Source of the DNA: Pedobacter sp. MC2016-05
Lineage (GTDB): Bacteria > Bacteroidota > Bacteroidia > Sphingobacteriales > Sphingobacteriaceae
DNA: 64,000 nt
Direction of reading: 5' to 3'
NCBI RefSeq assembly: GCF_026239735.1
Contig: NZ_JAPIVT010000007.1
Coordinates: 1-64,000 of the forward strand
Shown: positions 18,692-26,778 of the stretch, piece after piece
Numbering within the stretch: position 1 is the first letter of the stretch
Layout: the number at the start of each line of letters is the position of its first letter
The notes under the pieces: generated by a model
Seen by the model: the letters and a program-made list of their open reading frames with translations, nothing else
What the model was told of the DNA's origin: nothing
Databases searched by the model: none
Position numbers and translations under genes: made by a program

Positions 18692-19612
18692 TTATTTTTT
18701 CTTTCCGATATTCACCCGAATGTTCACCTCAAAATCGCCATCTGTATAGCCGCTAATGGCTGAAGTTGCTGTGTTGTAGTAGGCCATAAAATATAGAGAC
18801 GATTTGTAGTTTACGCCGAAGCCGACCGTTGCATTTTGCGTGTTATGATACATGGCCATTACACACAGTTTATCGTTGGCGAAGTTGGCATTTACACCCG
18901 CATCCCACAAGTTCTTATAGTTTTTAATTCCTCTGAAAACCCCTTTTGGCTCCAGGCTTATACCGTTCATTCCTTCACCAAGGCTAAATTTATATCCTAT
19001 AGCCGAATAAAAAGTAGGTTTATTGGCATAGTTTAAATCATCCTTTCTAAAAACAGAGCGGATATTTGGAACGGCGCCTTCTATTGTTAATCCCTTGGAG
19101 GTATAAGAAACGCCAAAATCTCCATCAAGATAAGATCCACGATCGTTGAAACGGGCAATTGATGGATCGTTAATATCGCTGTTTCTGATGCTGCTTAAAT
19201 CTAATCGATCCCTGCTTACTCCAAAGGAAACGCCGAAATTCAGTTGCTGTTCCTTACCACTTAAAGGCAAATGGTAGGCAAAAGTTCCTACGGCCTTTGT
19301 GCGTTGTAAATCGCCAGATTTTTCGTTATAAACGTTAACGCCCCAACCTACTTTTCCAACTTGCTGATCTAAAGTTACGCTCTGCGTGAGGGGTGCACCG
19401 GGAATATTCGACCACTGTTTGCGGAAACTTCCATTGATATTGAATCCTTCTTTAATACCTGCCATTGATGGGTTTACTAAATAGCGGTTTTGAAAATACT
19501 GAGCATTTAAAGGTAAGATCTGCGCCTTCGCTGTGCTGAAAATAAATGACCCAGTTGCAAATAGAAACGTTACGCGACGCATTTGCTTTAAGTTTTTTGT
19601 AATTGCTTTCAT
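18692..19612 (-). CDS. Type IX secretion PorP/SprF family outer-membrane protein
   Basis: A 306-residue beta-barrel protein of the PorP/SprF family. After the N-terminal export signal comes the family opening LPLNAQYFQNRYLVNPSMAG, then a series of amphipathic strands ending in FEVNIRVNIGKKK. SprF-type members are encoded next to, and needed for secretion or attachment of, type IX cargo with a type B C-terminal domain. It starts 8 bp after the stop of the giant cargo gene and is surely co-transcribed with it. That pairing is the strongest support for the role. Confidence 0.92.
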   Translation of the reverse strand: MKAITKNLKQMRRVTFLFATGSFIFSTAKAQILPLNAQYFQNRYLVNPSMAGIKEGFNINGSFRKQWSNIPGAPLTQSVTLDQQVGKVGWGVNVYNEKSGDLQRTKAVGTFAYHLPLSGKEQQLNFGVSFGVSRDRLDLSSIRNSDINDPSIARFNDRGSYLDGDFGVSYTSKGLTIEGAVPNIRSVFRKDDLNYANKPTFYSAIGYKFSLGEGMNGISLEPKGVFRGIKNYKNLWDAGVNANFANDKLCVMAMYHNTQNATVGFGVNYKSSLYFMAYYNTATSAISGYTDGDFEVNIRVNIGKKK

Positions 19613-19620
19613 GTCTGTAA

Positions 19621-22600
19621 TTAGTCTCTAATAATATTAATGTAACCTTTAAAAGTGCCGATTCCAGAACCTAAATCAATAATGTAGTAATAAGTTCCTT
19701 CCTCCAGCGGACTTCCATTTACCGTTCCATCCCAATCATTGGCATAAGCTTGTTTAGTGTATAAAATACGACCAGCTTTATCGAAAATCTTAACCGTGTT
19801 ATTTGGATAATAATCGATGTTTTTCACGATAAACTTATCGTTATACCCATCGCCATTAGGGGTAACTACTGTGCTTGCTTCCAATTTATAATCATCTACA
19901 ACCGTAATGGTGATCGTTTGCTCACTCACACAACCGCTTGAATTGGTAACGGTTACTTTGTAAATTCCCGTTTGCCTAGGGCGTACCGTTACGGATGAAC
20001 TCACCTGACCGTTGATGATATCGGCACCCGTCCAGCTGTACTGGTTTCCGCCAGTTGCGCTAAGAATTAAAGCATCACCTTTTGAAATAGAAAGCGCTTT
20101 ATTCGCGGTAATGGCAACAACTGGGAGCGGATTTACCACTACGATAGCTGTTCCCGTTTGCGATTGACCACAGTTTATATCTGTAACATTTAATAAATTA
20201 TAGGCAAAGCTTCCAGCTGTATTCACTGGAACCGATACCGCAACAGAAGCATTTGTTCCTGTAGTACTTATTGTTCTGCTTGCGCCACCGTTTACATTAT
20301 AAGTAAAGGTGTAAGGTGCCGTACCATTTGTACCTGTAAATGTGATTGCAGGTAAAGTACCATTTAAACAAACGGCAGTATTGCCAGAAATGGTAGCCGT
20401 AGCTGCAGAAAGCTCCGTCAACTTAAACGTTCTGCTTACTGTATTGATGCCGTCATAGTCGGTTCCTCCATTATCTGTTACGGTTACTGTAATGTTTCCC
20501 GAACCATTTACATTATTTTTAAAACGATAAGTGATGGTTCCTTTATCCATTCCACTGGCCGCAATATTTAACACATCGAATAAATTCGGATTATCAGAAG
20601 TGATGCTTAGCGTGGTAGTTTGCGTAGTCTCCGGACCAGCAGATATTCCGCTTACCTCAATAGTTTTGTTCCGTGTGGTGAAACAAGATGATTGGTTGGC
20701 AATTGGGCTCAGGGTAGGAGCGCCGTTTCCGAAAAGATACCTTGATTTGATTGGATAATGATCGGTTGTGGTTGAACTATAATTGGTTACCAGATTTTTA
20801 ACGGCATCCAAAACTTCTGCCGTTCCTTGTATGTAATTCAAATTCAAGCTTTTCGTGAGGATTACATTATCTATCACGGTATTGAAACCTGCGGTAGATT
20901 GTTTGCCGGCTAAACTCAAAGGCAAGGTAATAGGGAAATAATTAGCAGCATCCAGGGTAAAATCAGCATACGAAGTTCCTGTTCCAGCCGGCATCGGTGC
21001 AATGGTTTTATCCGGATTAAGTATATCATTAAAATCCCCTAAAATGATTACCTTTTTGCCAGCCAAATTAGCGTCGATCCAGTTTTTCAATTGCAGGTTT
21101 CCACCTTTTCTTCTATTGTAAGAATCGATTTGTTCGGCTGGAGTTCCTGTGTTCGCCTTTGCATGGATTTCAATAAAATAAACCGTTTCCTTTTTGCCGT
21201 TAAGGGTTACCTCTGCTTCCATTGCGAAAGGAAAACGACCCGATGACCAGTTTTTGTAAGGTGTTCCATCTACACTCGTTGATGGAATGGAAGGATTATA
21301 GGTGTCTTCCAGTACGCCAAAAGTTCTAATCGGTTTTACCAGATCGGTACGGTACATAAAAGCCAGTTTCTGTGCCAGCGGATAATCAATATCTTGTTTA
21401 TCATCAGCATAAGAACCGAAGGAGCTGAAAACAACATTATATCCCGCAGGCAAAACGGTATTTCTAAATAAAGTGGTATCCACCACTTCGGCGAAGCCAT
21501 AAATATCTGCATTGATGTTATTGACTATTGTCTTCACATTCGCTGCCTGTTGGGTATCGTTTGCCGGATCTTGTGCCGGACTACCGAACCATTCTATGTT
21601 CCAGTTCACCACTTCCAAAGTATTTGCCACATCAAAAGTATTTCCAGCCAGGTTGACCATTTTCGTAGCCGAACCTGCTGTAGCGATATTTAGATTTGCA
21701 GAATAAGTGGTGTTAACTGCTGTAGGCGAAAATTTGGCGTAAACAGTAGGGGAGGTATTGTTAATTGCGGCCCTGTTATAGGTTAGTGTTGAGCCGAAAG
21801 TGCCATTACTGCTGTTTGCAATACTAAAGTTGGCCGGAGCAGTAACCGTAACATCTCCCGTTAAGTTACCTGCAGAAAATGTAAATGATTTCTCTGTCGA
21901 GGTGGTGCCTGCAGCCTGGAAACCAAAATTAACACTCGTTGTAGAAGTGGTGATATCTACTGGTGGTGGAGTATTTGAACTGACCACCGCAAAATCATCA
22001 ACTGTCAAGCGGCTTGCCGATGAAGTGGTAGAATTGTAAACAAAAGCTACATATACCGGAGTAGCTTTGTAGGCTGAAAGATCGATGTTTCCTGATTTTG
22101 TCCAGATATCAGAACCTGTTTCCGGGAACTTGCCATCCAAATTAATCCACGTTGTTAAAGCAGGATTCCCACTTCCGGTGTAATTGGTAGAAACTTTTAG
22201 CTGCAATTTATCTCCTGCGAAGGCAGATCTTGTCCAGAAGGAAAGCACCGCATAATTCATGGTTGATAAATTAAGCGCCGGAGAGATCAACCAATCTTCA
22301 TTCAAGATATTTCCACTGGCAAAACCATTTATTTGCAAGGCATTTCCAGCGCTGGCTGTACCGGTAGCATCATTTGCATCGTGACCGAAAGTAGTTGTAC
22401 AGCCCCAGGTTTGAGGTCCGGTAACGCTATATTGGTAAAAGCCGTCAGATAATGCAGCACTTCCAACTGTTGTACAATTTTCGAAATTAAAAACGGTTTG
22501 ATTTGGATCAATCGCAGGTCCTGAAAGTGCCAAAGAAACAGCGGTTGCCCCAGGACTGGTATGCAAAATTGTCCCAGTGGTATTGCCGGCAACCGTTGGG

Positions 22601-25365
22601 CTAAAGCTCACATAAACCGTTTGGTTGGCAGTTAATTCAGCCGCAGTGTAAGATAAGGTATTCGTAAAAGTGATGTTGTTTTTTGAGATCGCATAAGGTG
22701 CGCTTGTGGTAAGTGTAGTTGCGGCAGTTAAATTTCCGGCAGATAAAACATAGCTTTTTGATGCTGAAATGGTGTTAATCGCCTGATTACTAAATGCAAG
22801 GGTTTTAGGTGTAGTGATTAAGTAAGGGCCAGCAGTTGAAGCGGGTTCGGTTACGGTCGAATTTTGAGGATTCGCCACTTTAGCCACAAAATCAAAGGTA
22901 TTATCATCACTATCAAACCCGTTACCAGCAAATTCTTCAGTTCCTCCAATGCCCAATGTTGTCGCATCAGAAGTTGCCGTTGCTTTACGTTCAATGGATG
23001 AAGTATTTGATGGAGCAGTTGTTGGCCCTGAACCTTCAAAGGCATTTGCCGTTCCAAAACCTACAAAATCAATAATTTGTGTTCCGGTGGGGCTTGCGCC
23101 AGTTTGTGCAGTGGATACATTGCTTAATAAAACCTTGCCAGCCGCACCAGCCATGTTTATGGAACCAATCCGGTCAGGTGTGGGCAAATTCGTGGTGCCG
23201 CCACTTCCGGCACCTTGCTGGATGAGATAAAAACTTTTCGCAGCAATGCTTCCTGCAAGTGTGGTTACCTGCCAGCTCGTACCTGTTGAACTTGCATATT
23301 GAACGGACCAGCCAGTTAAATTTACTGCTGAGAGCGTTGGATTATACAGTTCGATAAAGTCGTTCTTGTAAATGGCACCTGAATTGCCTCCACCACCGTA
23401 AACTTCGGAAACTACCACATGGTTTGCACCCGTTGGTTCTTTTACACTTGAGTTTTGAGGATTTGGTGCTGTAATTACAAAATCTGTGCTGTTGTTGTCT
23501 GAGTCAAATCCGTTTCCATCAAATTCTTCAGGGCCACCAACGGCTAAAGTAGTTGTAGTAGAAGTTGCGGTAGCTTTTCTTTCTGCTGATGTTGTGTTAG
23601 TCAATACAGCAGTTGGCGTGGTTTCAAATCCGGTTGCAGTTGGGCCGACACCAATTTTATCTACAACGGCTGCGCCGGATGGATTTGCACCTGTTAAAGG
23701 AGCAGTCGCGTTACTCAAAATTACTTTGAACGCCGCTCCAGCCATATTGATGGTTCCGGTTACATCGGGGCTTGGCAAATTAATTGTTCCACCAGCACCA
23801 GCTGCCTGTTGAATTAAGAAAAACCCTTTAGCTGGAATACTGCCTGTTAATGGCGTAACCTGCCACGATGTTCCAGTTGCAGCGCCATATTGAATGCTCC
23901 ACCCTGTCAAGCTTACTGAAGTATTGCCTGGATTATAGAGTTCGATAAAATCATTTTTATAAGTTGCACCTGCGTTTCCTCCGCCACCATATACCTCCGA
24001 AATCACTACATGAGTGGGGGCGGCGGGCGGTGTTGTTCCCGTTCCGGTTACCGAGATAGTTTGTGTGCCAGCACCTGTGCTTGAAACCGAAATATTTTCA
24101 TTTGAAAGCACTGCTGCTGTAGGACTAAAACGAGCATAAACTGTTTTACTTGTAGTTAATTCTGCTACCGAATAACTAATGGCAGCGCTAAAACTTACAT
24201 TGTCTTTTGATAAGGTGAAAGGTGCAGTTGCAGTCAGATTTACTGCATCAGTCAAGCCTGTAGCGCTTAAAACAAAGGTTTTAGGAGCAGAATTTGTACC
24301 TGCATTCTGATTGCCAAAATCTAATGAGGTTTTATCAACGGTTAAAATTGATGTCTGGCCAGTTCCGGTTACCGCAACATTTGCGGTTGATGCGCCAGCA
24401 CTTGTATTTACGATATTACCAGTTGTACTACCGCCCACAGTGGGGCTGTATCTGGCATAAACTAATGGAGATGCGGTAAGTTCTGCAGCGGTATAGCTAA
24501 GCGAATTACTAAATGTGCTATTATCCTTAGAGATGGAGAACGGGGCAGTCGCACTCACACTCACGTTTCCTGTTAAATTGGCTCCGCTTAAGGTATAAGA
24601 TTGTGATGCAGAAACTGAACCTACGTTTTGATTTCCGAATGAAAGGTTATTTGGATTAGCGGCAAGGGTTGGCACTACAGCACTACCCGAAGTAAATGTA
24701 AGGTTAAAATTATCTATTGCCGAGGAAGGTCTGTTTCCAGACCCTGTTGTTGCGTTAAGGGTAACAATCCTGATCCAAACTGGCCCGGCATTATTGTCTA
24801 AACCTGCACCAAAATCTACCGTAATGGCATTGCTTGAAAATGTACTTCCGCCGGTAACTAGGGTTCCGGTACTCGTAACAGGGGTGAAGGTTGTTGGGCT
24901 TGCTCCAAAACCGTAATCTACCACCCAGGCTGCAGCTCTTGGCGAAGAACTATCTAAAGATTGTAAATCGAAACTTAATTTGAGTGCCGATTTTCCTGTT
25001 GTGTTTGCAATCTGAAATACAAAAGCTGCTCCCGGGTCTCCAATAGCACCTGTTTGCCTGACTCCCAGGCTGCGGTTTGTTGCAGCATTTTGATCTGTGG
25101 TGCTACTTGCTGAGGTTAAGCCAGTTGCTGAAGCGAAGTTTTTAAAGGCTCCTGTTGCATTATTCCAGGCAGTCGGAGCGGTTGTTAACGCTGCTGCTGT
25201 ACCTAAACTCGTTGCATTTGAACTTAATCTAATGCTGAAACCATTAGGTAATCCAGTTCCAATTCCATTAAAATTTTCAACATACGGAGATGTTGTCAAA
25301 GTTACCTGAGCGAAAATTGGAAAGGAAAATAAAAGGAATAAAATGAGAAGTAAAGGTCTTTTCAT
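19621..25365 (-). CDS. Giant secreted multidomain endonuclease/exonuclease/phosphatase protein, type IX type B sorting
   Basis: A 1914-residue secreted protein. The signal peptide MKRPLLLILFLLFSFPIFAQ is followed by a beta-rich N-terminal domain. Four repeats of the choice-of-anchor D type (LSFGNQNVGS-like) lie near residues 232-335, 340-445, 845-945 and 1137-1240. Two lamin-tail-like domains near 452-580 and 647-780 both carry EVYGGGGN and KNDFIELYNP. An anchor-J-like domain spans about 955-1130. The catalytic EEP domain covers about 1250-1545, with VVNWNIEWFG, EIHAK, ILGDFND and TTDHYPI supplying the metal and phosphate ligands. Ig/PKD-like segments lead to a C-terminal CHU_C-type domain (TPNGDGYNDKF). 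It is probably a surface or released nuclease or phosphodiesterase; the substrate is unproven. Confidence 0.9.
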   Translation of the reverse strand: MKRPLLLILFLLFSFPIFAQVTLTTSPYVENFNGIGTGLPNGFSIRLSSNATSLGTAAALTTAPTAWNNATGAFKNFASATGLTSASSTTDQNAATNRSLGVRQTGAIGDPGAAFVFQIANTTGKSALKLSFDLQSLDSSSPRAAAWVVDYGFGASPTTFTPVTSTGTLVTGGSTFSSNAITVDFGAGLDNNAGPVWIRIVTLNATTGSGNRPSSAIDNFNLTFTSGSAVVPTLAANPNNLSFGNQNVGSVSASQSYTLSGANLTGNVSVSATAPFSISKDNSTFSNSLSYTAAELTASPLVYARYSPTVGGSTTGNIVNTSAGASTANVAVTGTGQTSILTVDKTSLDFGNQNAGTNSAPKTFVLSATGLTDAVNLTATAPFTLSKDNVSFSAAISYSVAELTTSKTVYARFSPTAAVLSNENISVSSTGAGTQTISVTGTGTTPPAAPTHVVISEVYGGGGNAGATYKNDFIELYNPGNTSVSLTGWSIQYGAATGTSWQVTPLTGSIPAKGFFLIQQAAGAGGTINLPSPDVTGTINMAGAAFKVILSNATAPLTGANPSGAAVVDKIGVGPTATGFETTPTAVLTNTTSAERKATATSTTTTLAVGGPEEFDGNGFDSDNNSTDFVITAPNPQNSSVKEPTGANHVVVSEVYGGGGNSGAIYKNDFIELYNPTLSAVNLTGWSVQYASSTGTSWQVTTLAGSIAAKSFYLIQQGAGSGGTTNLPTPDRIGSINMAGAAGKVLLSNVSTAQTGASPTGTQIIDFVGFGTANAFEGSGPTTAPSNTSSIERKATATSDATTLGIGGTEEFAGNGFDSDDNTFDFVAKVANPQNSTVTEPASTAGPYLITTPKTLAFSNQAINTISASKSYVLSAGNLTAATTLTTSAPYAISKNNITFTNTLSYTAAELTANQTVYVSFSPTVAGNTTGTILHTSPGATAVSLALSGPAIDPNQTVFNFENCTTVGSAALSDGFYQYSVTGPQTWGCTTTFGHDANDATGTASAGNALQINGFASGNILNEDWLISPALNLSTMNYAVLSFWTRSAFAGDKLQLKVSTNYTGSGNPALTTWINLDGKFPETGSDIWTKSGNIDLSAYKATPVYVAFVYNSTTSSASRLTVDDFAVVSSNTPPPVDITTSTTSVNFGFQAAGTTSTEKSFTFSAGNLTGDVTVTAPANFSIANSSNGTFGSTLTYNRAAINNTSPTVYAKFSPTAVNTTYSANLNIATAGSATKMVNLAGNTFDVANTLEVVNWNIEWFGSPAQDPANDTQQAANVKTIVNNINADIYGFAEVVDTTLFRNTVLPAGYNVVFSSFGSYADDKQDIDYPLAQKLAFMYRTDLVKPIRTFGVLEDTYNPSIPSTSVDGTPYKNWSSGRFPFAMEAEVTLNGKKETVYFIEIHAKANTGTPAEQIDSYNRRKGGNLQLKNWIDANLAGKKVIILGDFNDILNPDKTIAPMPAGTGTSYADFTLDAANYFPITLPLSLAGKQSTAGFNTVIDNVILTKSLNLNYIQGTAEVLDAVKNLVTNYSSTTTDHYPIKSRYLFGNGAPTLSPIANQSSCFTTRNKTIEVSGISAGPETTQTTTLSITSDNPNLFDVLNIAASGMDKGTITYRFKNNVNGSGNITVTVTDNGGTDYDGINTVSRTFKLTELSAATATISGNTAVCLNGTLPAITFTGTNGTAPYTFTYNVNGGASRTISTTGTNASVAVSVPVNTAGSFAYNLLNVTDINCGQSQTGTAIVVVNPLPVVAITANKALSISKGDALILSATGGNQYSWTGADIINGQVSSSVTVRPRQTGIYKVTVTNSSGCVSEQTITITVVDDYKLEASTVVTPNGDGYNDKFIVKNIDYYPNNTVKIFDKAGRILYTKQAYANDWDGTVNGSPLEEGTYYYIIDLGSGIGTFKGYINIIRD

Positions 25366-25385
25366 ATAGTTTGTTTTGTTTAGAA

Positions 25386-25393
25386 CAAATGTA
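25386..25393 (-). promoter_or_regulatory. -7 element TACATTTG for the secreted nuclease operon
   Basis: A perfect TAnnTTTG match on the minus strand, 20 nt before the ATG at 25365. Confidence 0.55.
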
Positions 25394-25513
25394 TATGCAA
25401 AAGCCTAATAGTCAGTTTAACTTAATGTTAATTCGCCAGAATGTGGAAAAATAGATTTTATATGGAATAATTTATGTTCACTTAATACGTTGCGCTCACA
25501 TCAACGATGGTGT

Positions 25514-26134
25514 TTATAAAAAATCTTCAATGTTGCCTTTGCCTTCACGGATAACTTCAAATTCGCCATTGGTACAATCAATTACTGTTGAAGCTTCGTT
25601 GTCTCCAAAGCCTCCATCAATTACCAAATCAACTAAGTTTTCATATTTCTCATGGATCAATTCAGGATCTGTCGAATATTCAACCACGTCGTCATCATCT
25701 TTGATTGAAGTTGATAAAATGGGGTTGCCAAGTTCCTTTACAATGCAGCGGGCGATATTATTATCTGGCACCCGAATACCAACAGTTTTTTTGTTAGAGC
25801 TTAATAACTTGGGTACATTATTATTGGCATTGAAAATAAATGTAAAGGGACCAGGTAACGCTTTTTTCAATACCCTAAACGTCGTGTTGTCAATCGGTTT
25901 AATGTAATCAGAAATGTGTTTCAGGTCGTGGCAAATAAAAGAAAAATTAGCTTTCTCTGGTTTGATTCCTCTAATCCGGGCGATTTTTTCGATCGCCTTG
26001 GGATTGGTAATATCGCAACCTAAACCATAAATGGTATCCGTAGGATAAATAATCAAACCACCTTTTTTAAGCACTTCAACCACCTGTTCAATGGCCTTTT
26101 CATTTGGGTTTTCTGGATAGATCTTAATAAGCAT
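25514..26134 (-). CDS. L-threonylcarbamoyladenylate synthase (Sua5/YciO/YrdC family)
   Basis: A 206-residue cytoplasmic enzyme that makes threonylcarbamoyl-AMP for the t6A modification of ANN-decoding tRNAs. The YrdC fold begins with a KKGGLIIYPTDTIYGLG motif near residue 29, followed by SFICHDL and GIRVPDNN. It is the short form without the C-terminal Sua5 domain and is close to the YciO branch, so a YciO-type role is the alternative. It is a single gene with no visible partner of the t6A pathway nearby. Confidence 0.85.
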   Translation of the reverse strand: MLIKIYPENPNEKAIEQVVEVLKKGGLIIYPTDTIYGLGCDITNPKAIEKIARIRGIKPEKANFSFICHDLKHISDYIKPIDNTTFRVLKKALPGPFTFIFNANNNVPKLLSSNKKTVGIRVPDNNIARCIVKELGNPILSTSIKDDDDVVEYSTDPELIHEKYENLVDLVIDGGFGDNEASTVIDCTNGEFEVIREGKGNIEDFL

Positions 26135-26202
26135 AGCGTAAAAATAACAAATAATGACGTTAGTTGTTTACGAGATGGTCTAATCATAAAAATTCTAAAT
26201 AT

Positions 26203-26220
26203 GTACAAAAATTTGTACAG
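26203..26220. promoter_or_regulatory. Putative YefM operator, paired TGTACA boxes
   Basis: The 18-bp near-palindrome TGTACAAAAATTTGTACA lies 42 bp before the antitoxin ATG. TGTACA is the known core of both palindromes of the E. coli yefM-yoeB operator (established knowledge). Here two copies are spaced by 6 bp. This fits autorepression by the antitoxin and toxin complex. Confidence 0.65.
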
Positions 26221-26261
26221 CCGTTTTATTATTTTTAATTTTGATGTATAAAAGAATAAAA

Positions 26262-26519
26262 ATGGAAATCACAAACTATACCTCATTCAGGCAAAGTTTA
26301 AAAACCTACCTCGATAAAGTTTTTTCTGATCACATACCTTTGTTTGTAACACGTGCAAAGGGCGAAGATGTGGTGGTATTATCAAAAGCAGATTATGATA
26401 GCATGCAGGAAACTTTTTACTTATTAAGGAGTCCAAAAAATGCTTTGCGATTAGAGCAGGGTTTAAAAGACTATGAAAAGGGCTTAGCTAAGCCACATGA
26501 ATTGCTTGATAATGAATAA
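26262..26519 (+). CDS. yefM: Antitoxin of the YefM/Phd family
   Basis: An 85-residue antitoxin. The N-terminal Phd/YefM DNA-binding fold begins MEITNYTSFRQSLKTYLDKV, and the conserved middle reads VTRAKGEDVVVLSKADYDSM, then ETFYLLRSPKNALRL. The acidic C-terminal tail should wrap and inhibit the toxin. I choose the ATG at 26262, which matches the family start, over the in-frame ATG at 26244. The toxin gene overlaps its last codons, typical of these modules. Confidence 0.92.
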   Translation: MEITNYTSFRQSLKTYLDKVFSDHIPLFVTRAKGEDVVVLSKADYDSMQETFYLLRSPKNALRLEQGLKDYEKGLAKPHELLDNE

Positions 26520-26766
26520 ATTATTTCTTGATCTTGCATGGGAGGATTATCTGTATTGGCAAAAGGTTGATAAAGCTATTCTGAAAAAAATCAATGCATT
26601 ATTAAAAGAAATTGAATGTGCACCGTTTGAAGGAACAGGAAAGCCTGAACCATTAAAACATCATTACTCGAGTTGGTGGTCTCGAAGAATAAATTTAGAA
26701 CACAGACTGGTTTACAAGGTAGAAAATTCAGCTATTATTATTTTGCAATGTAGATATCATACCTAA
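26512..26766 (+). CDS. yoeB: Toxin YoeB, ribosome-dependent mRNA endonuclease
   Basis: An 84-residue RelE-superfamily toxin, the same length as E. coli YoeB and alignable without gaps. The catalytic residues fall at the E. coli positions: Glu46 in GKPEPLKH, Arg65 in NLEHRLVY and His83 in the C-terminal CRYHT. The last residue is Thr84 where E. coli has Tyr84, the only change I see at an active-site position. It should cut mRNA in the ribosomal A site when free of antitoxin. The ATG at 26512 overlaps the antitoxin stop at 26517-26519; an in-frame ATG at 26497 is less likely. Confidence 0.95.
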   Translation: MNKLFLDLAWEDYLYWQKVDKAILKKINALLKEIECAPFEGTGKPEPLKHHYSSWWSRRINLEHRLVYKVENSAIIILQCRYHT

Positions 26767-26778
26767 TTTGAACAAAAC

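Noticed and set aside
22949..23812. Open plus-strand frames inside the giant secreted protein gene
   Set aside because: They are antisense to the repetitive Thr/Ser/Gly-rich coding sequence, which creates long accidental frames; the minus-strand product has clear domains.
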